Origin: Catenuloplanes niger
GTDB taxonomy: Bacteria > Actinomycetota > Actinomycetes > Mycobacteriales > Micromonosporaceae
Assembly (NCBI RefSeq): GCF_031458255.1
Contig: NZ_JAVDYC010000001.1
Span: 558,001 to 622,000, forward strand
Direction: 5' to 3'
Length of the DNA stretch: 64,000 nt
The notes under the pieces are model-generated. The model had not been told where the DNA came from. It did not search any database and saw only the letters and a program-made list of their open reading frames with translations. The first letter of the stretch is position 1. Each line of letters starts with the position of its first letter. This document shows positions 22,892 through 30,952 of this stretch, piece by piece. A program made the position numbers and the translations under genes.

Positions 22892-24061
22892 TCAGACACC
22901 TTCCTGGGGGACGAGGACCGGCCGGGTGCGGGACGCTCGCGCACCCGCCGCCGGGTTGCCGGCCGCCGGCGTCGGTGCGGTCAGCAGCGCGGCCAGCCGG
23001 AGCGCGAGGTGACCGGCGAGCGCGCCCGCCACCGCGCCGCACAGCGCCACCACCGTGAGCAGCCCGATCGGTGGGACGTGCGCCGGGCCCAGCTCGCCGA
23101 GCAGCGACTCCTGGGTCAGCTGGCTGGCGCTGACGATCAGCCCGCCGGCCGCGCCCGCGAGCTGCGCCCGCCGGCGGTGCCCGGCGAGCCGCCACAGCAG
23201 CGCCGCGACCACGACGGCCGCGACCACCATCAGCACCGGCAGCCGCGCGGGGAACGACGGTGCGTCCCCGGCCACGCCGTCGCGGAGTGGCAGGCCGACT
23301 GAGTCCGCGTACGCGTGGGCGGCCCACGGCGAGACGAACCAGAGTACCGCCTGCATCGCCGCGATCAGCCCGCCGATCGCGACCGGCGCGGCCGGCGTGC
23401 GCAGCAGCAGCGCGCCGACCACGAACAGCAGCACGCTGAAGAACGCCTTCGCGATCAGCGCCGCGTCGAACGGTGTCGGCAGCGGCTCGAACGCGGTGGT
23501 GATGAACGGGCTGAACACCGTCAGCAGCGACAGCGCGACGACCAGCGCCACCCGGGCCCAGCGAGCCGGCAGCGCGGCCGCGCAGACGATCACGGTGCCG
23601 GCCATGGTCAGCGAGATGGTCAGGAACAGCGCGACGTGCGGCGGCGAGCTGGTGGAGGCGTCGAAGCCGTAGACGCCGTGCCACCACAGGTCCATCAGGC
23701 CGTAGAACAGGAACGCGGCCGCGGACACCCCGGACAGCAGGTAGCCCAGCGGCGCGGTGAAGACGCCGCCGAACACGCGGACCGCCGGGCCGCCGGTCGC
23801 CGGCTCGGCCGCGCGCCCGGTGCGCTGCACCCAGGTGGCGCGCAGCACCATGACCAGGCTGACGACGCCGGCGATCGCGGTACCCGCGTAGATGAACAGG
23901 TGCGGCAGCGTGAAGAACGTGTCCGGGCCGACGTCGTGGTGCCACTGGATGTCCCAGCTGCCGCCGAACAGCGACAGCAGCGGGCCGATCAGCACGGCGA
24001 CCGCGCCGGCGAACGCCGGATCGATGCGGTCGCGCGCCAACGTGGCGGATGCGGAACTCAT
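22892..24061 (-). CDS. polytopic membrane protein with duplicated WH...PH motif
   Basis: 389 residues, about nine to ten membrane segments, family not recognised. A motif appears twice: D37-x-x-W40-H41-x3-G-x-D47-x5-P53-H54 at the start of segment 2, and D124-x-x-W127-H128-x3-G-x-D134-x5-P-P-H142 at segment 4. The paired His residues at the same membrane face suggest a metal or heme site and an internal gene duplication. Flanking genes encode YtkA/FixH-like extracytoplasmic proteins, one of them His/Met-rich, so I infer copper (or heme) transfer across or within the membrane. GGAG precedes the ATG. No enzyme signature is visible. Confidence 0.7.
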   Translation of the reverse strand: MSSASATLARDRIDPAFAGAVAVLIGPLLSLFGGSWDIQWHHDVGPDTFFTLPHLFIYAGTAIAGVVSLVMVLRATWVQRTGRAAEPATGGPAVRVFGGVFTAPLGYLLSGVSAAAFLFYGLMDLWWHGVYGFDASTSSPPHVALFLTISLTMAGTVIVCAAALPARWARVALVVALSLLTVFSPFITTAFEPLPTPFDAALIAKAFFSVLLFVVGALLLRTPAAPVAIGGLIAAMQAVLWFVSPWAAHAYADSVGLPLRDGVAGDAPSFPARLPVLMVVAAVVVAALLWRLAGHRRRAQLAGAAGGLIVSASQLTQESLLGELGPAHVPPIGLLTVVALCGAVAGALAGHLALRLAALLTAPTPAAGNPAAGARASRTRPVLVPQEGV

Positions 24062-24087
24062 GGGGGTTCTCTCTCCGTTCTCCGCCG

Positions 24088-24516
24088 TCATCCGGTGACG
24101 GCGAGGGGGAACACGATCGGTGCGGAACCGGCCACGGTGACGAGGAGTCGCCAGTGGCCGGGGCTCATCAGGTGCACGCCGTGCACCGTGAACGCGGACG
24201 CGTCCACGGCCTCGGCCAGGACCGGCGGCGTCGCGTGGCCCATCGCCGGCTCGACCGCCTGCACGGAGACCGGCGGGACCACGCCCGGTCCGCCGTCGCG
24301 GCGGGTCACGGTCAGCGCCACCGGTACGGTGCCGGCCCGGTCGTCCGGCAGCGTCACGGTCACCACGTACCGGTCGTTGCCGGAGGTGAACGCGACCGGC
24401 GGGCGTGGGCGGGTGCCGGCCGCGACCGCGGCGCAGACCAGCAGCGCGGCGAAGAGCGCCACGATCCACGGGGTCGCGGTGCCGCGGCGGCCGGGGTGCA
24501 GCGTCCAGGCGCTCAT
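24088..24516 (-). CDS. FixH/YtkA-like membrane-anchored protein
   Basis: 142 residues. An N-terminal anchor (WIVALFAALLVCAAVAAGT, 17-35) precedes an extracytoplasmic beta-sandwich with NDRYVVTVTLPDD, VQAVEPAMGHATPP and HLMSPGHWRLLVTV. The single-anchor plus small sandwich layout, with the MGHATPP segment, matches FixH/YtkA-like proteins; the His and Met in MGH and HLM could bind a metal. The ATG overlaps the stop of the 519-residue gene (4 bases), and the polytopic protein starts 26 bases after its stop, so all are one operon. Confidence 0.65.
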   Translation of the reverse strand: MSAWTLHPGRRGTATPWIVALFAALLVCAAVAAGTRPRPPVAFTSGNDRYVVTVTLPDDRAGTVPVALTVTRRDGGPGVVPPVSVQAVEPAMGHATPPVLAEAVDASAFTVHGVHLMSPGHWRLLVTVAGSAPIVFPLAVTG

Positions 24517-26072
24517 CGGCCGTCCCCGGTCACGGTCAGCAGGTAGCCGGCGGTGAGGACGGTGAAGTCGCGTTCGGCCTGGATCCAGACGCGGTAGGTG
24601 CCGGGCGACGGGAACGCGTAGACGAACGACACGTCCGGGCCGTACGCGGCGACGGTCTCGTCCGCGGGGCTGTCCCCGGCGCGCGGCATCAGGCCGCTCA
24701 TGGTCCGCGCGTGCGAGTCGTGGCTCATCGCGCCCATCGAGTGGCTGTGCGCCCAGACCTCCGCCTCCTGGGTGGCGGCGCCGGTGTCCGGCCGGTCCGC
24801 GTCCAGCGGCCCGACGACGATCATGTGGCCGACCATGCCCAGCCACGGCTGCAGCGTGGCGGTGTCGCCGACCCGCGCCGTGAGCAGTGCCGGCGCGCCG
24901 GCCACCAGCCGGTCCGGCGTGCTCAGCCGCACCGGGACCGCGCCCGCGGCCCCGGCCACCCGGCTCCCGGACGCCACGACCGGGGAGCCGGCGTCACCGG
25001 GCGCGGCGGGGCCGGCCGGCGGCGGTGTGCCGTCGACCGTGAAGCCGCGCGGCGACCGGATCAGCTGCAGCCCGCCGCCGCGCCGGGACAGCTCGGCGGA
25101 GACCGCGTAGTGGCCCGCGTACGGCGCGGTGAAGAGCACCTCGAACGCGCCCGGCCCGGTCATCACCGGGTGCAGGTGCCACAGCCGCCCGGCCGGGCCC
25201 ACCACGAGCAGGTGCATCAGCGCGGCGTCGTGCACGAGCACGTCGTCGGCCGGCAACCCGGTCCCGCCGTCGGTCAGTCCGAACCGGACGGTGACCGGCT
25301 CACCGGACCGCGCCGGCGTGCCCGACATCGTCAGCTGCACCGGCGGGCGGGACTCGTGCGCCGAGTCGGCGCGCAGGACCGCGTACGGATCGTTCGCGCC
25401 GTCCACGGTCGGGTCCGCGTGCGCGACCGGCTCCGGCATCGACGCGGACAGCAGCGCGGCCGTGACCGCGGCCGCGCACGCCGCGACGATCCCGCCGGCC
25501 GGCAGGAACACCCAGCCACCGTTGCGCGCCCGGACCGCGACCGCCAGCGTCACGGCCAACAGCACACCCGCGGCCACGAAACCCAGATAGACGGTACGTT
25601 CGGCGGGCGACGACACGAGCCGCGGCACCTCGAACGGGATCCGGGCCCGCCGCGTGCCGTCGTCCAGCCACAGTTCCCACGGCCCGGCCCGGTCCACGGT
25701 CAGCACGGCCGGGTGGCTGCCGGCCGCCGCGCCCAGCCGCACCGTGGTCGCGGCGCCCGGCACACCGACCCGGGCGCCGACGTCCACATCGGACGCGGCG
25801 CCGGCCGGTGCGACCGCGAGCCGCAACTCGCCCGGCGGCGAGCCGGTGTGCGTCAGCACGTCCACGTGCAGCGGGCCCGGGATGCCCGCCACCCGGCGCA
25901 GGATCACGGTCAGCTCGCGCTCGCCGAGCGTCTGCGCGACCTGGACGTCGGCACCGGCCACACCGTCCGCGCGGGCCGCGGTGGCCGGGGCGAGCAGTGC
26001 CACGGCCGAGGCCGCCAGCACCAGGAGCAGGGTCAGCGTGCGGCGCGTACCGCGCCGGGCGTCGATGTTCAT
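24513..26072 (-). CDS. large YtkA-like membrane protein with His/Met-rich copper-like site
   Basis: 519 residues. Signal peptide (1-36), a first extracytoplasmic beta domain (40-150), two membrane segments (about 160-180 and 188-210), then two more beta domains outside. The first has LMHLLVV, WHLHP (298-302) and AGHYAV; the second has LQPWLGMVGHMIVV followed by AHSHSMGAMSHDSHARTM near residue 450. These H-x-H-P and Met/His clusters are typical of extracytoplasmic copper-binding proteins. It heads the four-gene operon. An in-frame GTG three codons upstream is the alternative start; no clear ribosome-binding site is seen for either. Confidence 0.7.
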   Translation of the reverse strand: MNIDARRGTRRTLTLLLVLAASAVALLAPATAARADGVAGADVQVAQTLGERELTVILRRVAGIPGPLHVDVLTHTGSPPGELRLAVAPAGAASDVDVGARVGVPGAATTVRLGAAAGSHPAVLTVDRAGPWELWLDDGTRRARIPFEVPRLVSSPAERTVYLGFVAAGVLLAVTLAVAVRARNGGWVFLPAGGIVAACAAAVTAALLSASMPEPVAHADPTVDGANDPYAVLRADSAHESRPPVQLTMSGTPARSGEPVTVRFGLTDGGTGLPADDVLVHDAALMHLLVVGPAGRLWHLHPVMTGPGAFEVLFTAPYAGHYAVSAELSRRGGGLQLIRSPRGFTVDGTPPPAGPAAPGDAGSPVVASGSRVAGAAGAVPVRLSTPDRLVAGAPALLTARVGDTATLQPWLGMVGHMIVVGPLDADRPDTGAATQEAEVWAHSHSMGAMSHDSHARTMSGLMPRAGDSPADETVAAYGPDVSFVYAFPSPGTYRVWIQAERDFTVLTAGYLLTVTGDGR

Positions 26073-26222
26073 CGCGGTCACGCTATGGACGGGCCGCCGC
26101 CCCCGTCGTCCGGCGGCGGAGCCATCCCCGCTACCCCACGCGAGTTACGCCGTACCCCGGCCGCATCAGGGTCGGCCGCGCTCGGCACCGGCGAGGACGG
26201 CGGCCCTTCGGTGCGCCGCGGG

Positions 26223-27569
26223 TCAGGCCGCGCCGGTCAGGATCTCGAAGAGGTCGCCGCGGCACCGCAGACCGGCCTCGCGCAGCGCGGCGACGCGGGA
26301 CACCTGCTCGGCCGGCGGCAGCCCGTGCAGCGCATCCCAGGCCCGGGCGGTCGCGACGCGTTCGGCGTCCGTGTAGGACGTCGGCGGTGCCGGCCGGCCG
26401 AGCAGCCAGAACGCGGCGACCGCGCGGGCGGCGCGCTGGCGGACGTCGGCACCGGACGTGGTGTAGTCCTCGCAGCGGAGCGTGCCCGCGCCGTCGAGCA
26501 GGTCCTCGACCAGCGTGGTGCCGCCGGTGACGAGCGCGCCGGTGCCGTCGACGGTGAGGCGTACCCGTACCGTCGACGGGTCCTGCGCGGTGCGCACGCC
26601 GAACGCATGCTCGTCCTGGACCAGCGCGACCGGCGCGTTCGGCAGGCGGCTCAGCGCGGTCAGCGCCTCGCGGGCCGGGCCGGTCAGTTCCGGCAGCGTC
26701 CGCGCGTAGGCCCGGGTCACGCACACCCGCGGCGTACCGTCCGCGCAGACCTGGGCGGTGGCACCCGCGTCGACGGCCGTCGCCCGCCCGGCCGGCGGAA
26801 GCACGAGCAGTGCGCCGGCCAGACCGGCCGCCAGCACCGCGGTGCCCGGCAGCAGGGCGGCCGGGCGGGGCCGCGACGGCAGCGCGTAGAACAGGAAACC
26901 GGCCGCGCCGAGCGCCCCGAACCAGATCGTCTGGCCGGCCACGGTGGCGGCGCTGAACCGGACGAACTCGCCGGCGGTGCCGTCGTCCGGCAGATACGAC
27001 GGCAGCAGCGCGAACGCGCGGCTCGACCGGTCCTGGGCCAGGACCTCCAGCGTGACCAGCGACCCGGTGGAGAGCACCAGCGCCGCCGGGACCGTCCACA
27101 GTGACGGCAGCAGCCGGCCGAGCGCGAGACCGAGCAGGCCGGCCGCGGCGACGCCGAGCGCACCGGTCAGCAGCGACCAGGGCCAGCCGGCCGGCCAGTA
27201 CGTCTCCGCGTCCAGCACCGCCCGGCCGAGCGTCTCGGCGAGCGCGGCCAGGTAGACGGCGGCCAGACCGGCGCCGAGCAGTGCCGCCCGCGGCGCGAGC
27301 CGGGACCGGGGACCGCGGGACGTGACGCCGATCAGCTCGGTGGTGCCGGCCGCACCGTCCCGGCGGCCGATCCACACCCCGGCGGTCAGCGCGAGCGGCC
27401 AGAGCAGTACCAGCGCGGCGCGGTGGCCGAGCACGGTCGCGTTCACCAGGCCGGGCCAGCGCGGATCCATGCCGTCCGAGGTCATCGCCCAGGACGCGAA
27501 CAGCATCGCGGCGACCAGCCAGGGCAGCAGGGTACGGCGCAGTTCCAGCAGTGCCGGGCGGATCGTCAT
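26223..27569 (-). CDS. membrane component of sigma-factor-linked ABC transporter
   Basis: 448 residues. The N-terminal 270 residues hold about seven membrane segments, starting LLPWLVAAMLFASWAM and including ALLGAGLAAVYLAALAETLG. The remaining 170 residues are soluble and probably extracytoplasmic, with cysteines in ATAQVCADGTPRVCVTR and late in the chain. It overlaps the upstream ATPase by ATGA and so is its partner, although it lacks the usual ABC-2 signature. No substrate can be inferred. It is the last gene of the sigma / anti-sigma / ABC operon. Confidence 0.72.
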   Translation of the reverse strand: MTIRPALLELRRTLLPWLVAAMLFASWAMTSDGMDPRWPGLVNATVLGHRAALVLLWPLALTAGVWIGRRDGAAGTTELIGVTSRGPRSRLAPRAALLGAGLAAVYLAALAETLGRAVLDAETYWPAGWPWSLLTGALGVAAAGLLGLALGRLLPSLWTVPAALVLSTGSLVTLEVLAQDRSSRAFALLPSYLPDDGTAGEFVRFSAATVAGQTIWFGALGAAGFLFYALPSRPRPAALLPGTAVLAAGLAGALLVLPPAGRATAVDAGATAQVCADGTPRVCVTRAYARTLPELTGPAREALTALSRLPNAPVALVQDEHAFGVRTAQDPSTVRVRLTVDGTGALVTGGTTLVEDLLDGAGTLRCEDYTTSGADVRQRAARAVAAFWLLGRPAPPTSYTDAERVATARAWDALHGLPPAEQVSRVAALREAGLRCRGDLFEILTGAA

Positions 27570-28342
27570 CGGAGCACCTCCGCGTACCCTCGCTCGTACC
27601 TGCTCGTCACGTCGTCGCCGGGATCGCCGCCGGTATCGGCACGGCCGGCCAGCTCCGCGGGGGTGCCGCGGAACACGATCCGGCCCTCGCGCAGCACGAT
27701 CAGGTCGGTGCAGGCCGCGGCCACGTCCTCGATCACGTGGGTGGCGAGCACCACGCACGCGGTCCGGCCGAGGCCGCGCAGCAGTGCGCGCAACTCCTGG
27801 CGGTTGCCGGGGTCGACGCCGGCGGTGGGCTCGTCCAGGATCAGCAGCCCGGGGTCGCCGACCAGCGCCTGCGCCAGCCCGACCCGGCGGATCATGCCGC
27901 CGGAGAGCGTGCGCAGCTTCTCGTCCGCGCGCTCGGTCAGTCCGCACCGGTCGATCACGCGCTGCGCCTCGGCCGGGATCTCGTGCGCCGGCAGCTCCTT
28001 GAGCCAGGCCAGGTACTCGACGAACTCCCGTACGGTGAAACGCTTGTAGCAGCCGAAGGACTGCGGCAGGTAGCCGAGCCGGCGGCGGACCTCGCGCAGG
28101 TCACCGCCGCCGTGGACCGGCTGGCCGGCCAGGTCGAGCGTGCCGGCGGCCGGCGGGGTCACGGTGGCCAGCGCGCGCAGCAGCGTGGTCTTGCCGGCGC
28201 CGTTCGGGCCGAGCACGCCGTGCACTCCCGGCCCCAGGTCCAGGTCGACTCCGTCGACCGCGAGCCGGCGGCCGGCGCGGACCGACAGTCCCTCCGCCCG
28301 GACCGGCCAGGCGACCGGCCGGTCGTCCCCTATCGCACGCAT
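27566..28342 (-). CDS. ABC transporter ATP-binding protein
   Basis: 258 residues. Walker A GPNGAGKTT, Q-loop in LGYLPQSFG, signature LSGGMIRRVGLAQAL, Walker B LLILDEPTAG and switch His in LATHVIEDV are all present. GYLPQSFGCY followed by TVREFVEYLAWLK is typical of ATPases paired with multi-span membrane proteins in sigma-factor operons of actinobacteria. AGGAG six bases before the ATG supports the start. A 152-bp gap separates it from the anti-sigma gene; I see no terminator in it and treat the four genes as one operon. Confidence 0.9.
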   Translation of the reverse strand: MRAIGDDRPVAWPVRAEGLSVRAGRRLAVDGVDLDLGPGVHGVLGPNGAGKTTLLRALATVTPPAAGTLDLAGQPVHGGGDLREVRRRLGYLPQSFGCYKRFTVREFVEYLAWLKELPAHEIPAEAQRVIDRCGLTERADEKLRTLSGGMIRRVGLAQALVGDPGLLILDEPTAGVDPGNRQELRALLRGLGRTACVVLATHVIEDVAAACTDLIVLREGRIVFRGTPAELAGRADTGGDPGDDVTSRYERGYAEVLR

Positions 28343-28494
28343 TCTTCTCCTGTCCGTTCCTGTCGTTCCGGGATCGCCGGCAGGACGCCGGTCCCGGATG
28401 GAGCGCCCGCCCGCGCGCGGCCGGGCCGTTGATCCGCGTTCCGGCCGGCAGCGCCGCCGGGCCTCGCCGCGGCCGGCCCGGTTCACGGCCCGGT

Positions 28495-29304
28495 TCACGA
28501 CCGGTCGAGCCGGTATCGGTCGCGGAAGTGGGTCAGTACCGCGGCCGCGGCGAGCGCGACCACGAGCCAGCCCGGGGCCGCCGCCGCGTCCAGGACCACC
28601 GGGTCCCCGGCGTCGGCCAGCGTGGGTACGACCACGGCCAGCGACCACAGCGCGGTCACGCCGGCCGCGGCGCGACCCACACCGACCAGCGCACCGGCGG
28701 CCAGCACCACGGTGGTGAACGCGAGCCCGGGCAACAGCCAGCGCGCCGGGGACGTGCCGACCGCGAGACCGGCCAGCACCACCGGCGGCAGCGTGACCAG
28801 CAGCGCCACCAGCGTGCGGCGCAGCACCAGCGTCAGCCCGGCCCGCGGCGTGACCGCGACCAGCGCGTGCGCCGGATCCGTCCACCGGTTCCAGGAGACG
28901 GCGACGCCGAGCACCGGCACCAGCGGCGCGATCAGCAACAGCAGCGGCGGCATGTCACCGGGCCCGGCCGCCTCGAGCAGCGTCGCGGCCAGCGGCACCG
29001 CGACCGTCATGGCCAGCCAGGGCAGCACGGCCGGGACCGCCCACCGGGCCTGCGCCCGGCGCGCCCGGTGCCGCAGACCCCACAGCCGGCCGCGGCCGGG
29101 TCCGAGCCGCGGCGCGACCGCCACGCGCACGGACTCGACCAGCGCCGGGAGCACCGGGTCGGCCTCGATCGCGCCGGCGAGCGCCGCCCGGCAGGCCGGG
29201 CAGCGCTCGAGGTGCGCCTCCAGCACCCACAGCGTCTCCTCCGGCAGGTCGTCTCCGGTGGCGTACCGGCCGAGCAGGTCCGCCGGAACACAGGCATCGC
29301 TCAT
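28495..29304 (-). CDS. zinc-finger anti-sigma factor with polytopic membrane domain
   Basis: 269 residues. The N-terminus has the zf-HC2 anti-sigma signature HLERCPAC (H31, C35, C38) preceded by DLPEETLWVLEA, the helix that grips the sigma factor. About six membrane segments follow from residue 85 to the end, more than the single span of ordinary anti-sigma factors, so the membrane part may itself be a sensor. Its ATG overlaps the sigma factor stop codon (ATGA), the usual guarantee of balanced synthesis. Confidence 0.85.
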   Translation of the reverse strand: MSDACVPADLLGRYATGDDLPEETLWVLEAHLERCPACRAALAGAIEADPVLPALVESVRVAVAPRLGPGRGRLWGLRHRARRAQARWAVPAVLPWLAMTVAVPLAATLLEAAGPGDMPPLLLLIAPLVPVLGVAVSWNRWTDPAHALVAVTPRAGLTLVLRRTLVALLVTLPPVVLAGLAVGTSPARWLLPGLAFTTVVLAAGALVGVGRAAAGVTALWSLAVVVPTLADAGDPVVLDAAAAPGWLVVALAAAAVLTHFRDRYRLDRS

Positions 29305-29861
29305 GACAGCGCCCTCCGCAGCTCGATGCGGGCGCGGCGCACCCGGGTCTTCACGGTCCCCTCCGGCACGCCGAGCAGCGCGGCCGTCTCGCGCGCGGTC
29401 AGCCCGTCCAGGACCATCGCGCGCAGGACCGCGCGCAGTTCCGGTGCCAGCCGGCCGAGCGCGGCCGCGAGCGCGGCGTCCGGGATCCCGTCCAGCACCT
29501 CGTCCTCGGCCGCCGGCGTGGTGGCCCGCGGCGGTTCGCCGGCCAGCGGCACCTCGTCGTGCCGGGCCGCGCGCCGGAACGCGTCCACCAGCCGCCGGGC
29601 GGCGATCGTCCACAGCCAGCCGGCCGCGCTCCCACCCATCGGATCACCCACGTAACCGGCCGCGGCCCGCCAGACCGCGACGTACGCGTCCTGCATCACC
29701 TCGGCCACCAGGTCGTCGTCCCGGCAGCGCCGGCGCAGGCGGACCGCGAGCCACGGTGCGGTGCGGCGGTAGAACTCGTCGAACGCGGCCCGATCACCAC
29801 GCCCGACGCGGCGCAGCAACGCCTCCTCGTCGAGTCCGGTCACTCCCGCACTGTGGTTCAC
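29301..29861 (-). CDS. ECF RNA polymerase sigma factor
   Basis: 186 residues from a GTG at 29861 (a second GTG at 29843 is possible). Region 2 covers FDEFYRRTAPWLAVRLRRRC through VAEVMQDAYVAVWR; region 4 covers LAPELRAVLRAMVLDG and the helix-turn-helix LTARETAALLGVPEGTVKTRVRRAR. It is released when the overlapping zinc-finger anti-sigma protein receives a signal and should transcribe this operon, including the ABC transporter. No conserved -35 motif could be confirmed in the 100 bp upstream. Confidence 0.92.
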   Translation of the reverse strand: MNHSAGVTGLDEEALLRRVGRGDRAAFDEFYRRTAPWLAVRLRRRCRDDDLVAEVMQDAYVAVWRAAAGYVGDPMGGSAAGWLWTIAARRLVDAFRRAARHDEVPLAGEPPRATTPAAEDEVLDGIPDAALAAALGRLAPELRAVLRAMVLDGLTARETAALLGVPEGTVKTRVRRARIELRRALS

Positions 29862-29962
29862 GCCCGGTAGGTCGTCGCCGCGACACGGCGGAGATTGCGT
29901 TCAGCGGGTGACGTGGGTCACACCGGACCGTCGGGCACCGGGCCAGGACAGCACGGCACCGG

Positions 29963-30751
29963 TCAGGGCAGCGCGCGGCGGGCGACCGGGAAGTCGAAGT
30001 ACGTGTCCGGGTACGGCTCACCCGCCAGCGTGAAGTGCCACCACTCCAGGTCGTAGTCGTTGAACCCGGCCGCGGCCATCGCGTCGCGCAGCATCAGCCG
30101 GTTGGCCAGCGCCCGGCCGGAGATCCGCGGGTCCAGCGTGTTCGAGCGCGGGTCGAAGCAGTCGTAACCGGTACCCATGTCGACGGTGTTGTCCGGGAAA
30201 CGCTGCCACACCGGCGCGAAACACGGGACCAGCGGCTGCCCCGGGACGTACGGCGGCTGCGGCCGCGCCGGCAGCCGCACGATCGTCAGGTCCACCGTGC
30301 TGCCCCGGCTGTGCCCCGACCGGCGGGCGAGGTAGCCGTCCTCGAAGAGCCGGGTCTTCTCGACCTCCGGGTAGAACTCACGCTTCGTCAGCTCGTCGTC
30401 CAGGTCCGCCGCCCACGCCGCGAAGTGGTCGACCGCGCGCTGCGGGCGGTAGCAGTCGTACACCTTGAGCGTGTAGCCCCTCGCGCGCAGGCCCGCCTGC
30501 ACCCGGGACAGCGCCTCCGCCGCCGGCCGGGTGAGGACGCACAGCGGCTCGCGATACCCGTCGACCGGCCGCCCCACGAAGTTGTGGAAGCCCCGGTAGC
30601 GGATGTCACGCAGGATCGTCGGATCCACGTCGGTCAGGTTGACGAAGCCGGCCGGGGCCCGCGACGGCCGCGGTGCCGCCGGCGCGACGCCGGGCAACCC
30701 GGCCAGCAACCCGGCCACGACGGCGGCGAACACGAGGACGCGACGCTTCAC
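29963..30751 (-). CDS. secreted D-Ala-D-Ala dipeptidase (VanX-like, M15D)
   Basis: 262 residues with a signal peptide ending near APAAPRP. Zinc peptidase motifs: SGHSRGSTVDLT (His and Asp ligands, about 150-160) and DLEWWHF near the C-terminus (catalytic Glu and His ligand). YDCYRPQRAVDHF is the usual VanX arginine segment. Such enzymes hydrolyse D-Ala-D-Ala from peptidoglycan turnover. Without vanH or vanA alongside and with an export signal, a role in wall recycling is more likely than vancomycin resistance. It is divergent from the GGDEF-EAL gene with a 200-bp gap. Confidence 0.9.
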   Translation of the reverse strand: MKRRVLVFAAVVAGLLAGLPGVAPAAPRPSRAPAGFVNLTDVDPTILRDIRYRGFHNFVGRPVDGYREPLCVLTRPAAEALSRVQAGLRARGYTLKVYDCYRPQRAVDHFAAWAADLDDELTKREFYPEVEKTRLFEDGYLARRSGHSRGSTVDLTIVRLPARPQPPYVPGQPLVPCFAPVWQRFPDNTVDMGTGYDCFDPRSNTLDPRISGRALANRLMLRDAMAAAGFNDYDLEWWHFTLAGEPYPDTYFDFPVARRALP

Positions 30752-30952
30752 GAGGGCACCATCCGTTCGACGACATTGACTGCCGACCGTCCATGATGCC
30801 GGACCTACGTTACGTTCGGCTACCTTATCGTGACGGCGAGTTCACCGAATGCGCGCGTTCCGTACCGTGGCGAATGTCCTTAAAGCGAGTATTGCTTGAT
30901 TTTCGCGTGATCCCGCCGATGCGAGAGGTCGAACACCGAACGCGCGAAGGGG

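Noticed and set aside
29963-30751. Vancomycin resistance (vanX) cluster
   Set aside because: No vanH or vanA ligase next to it, and the protein has an export signal, unlike cytoplasmic VanX.
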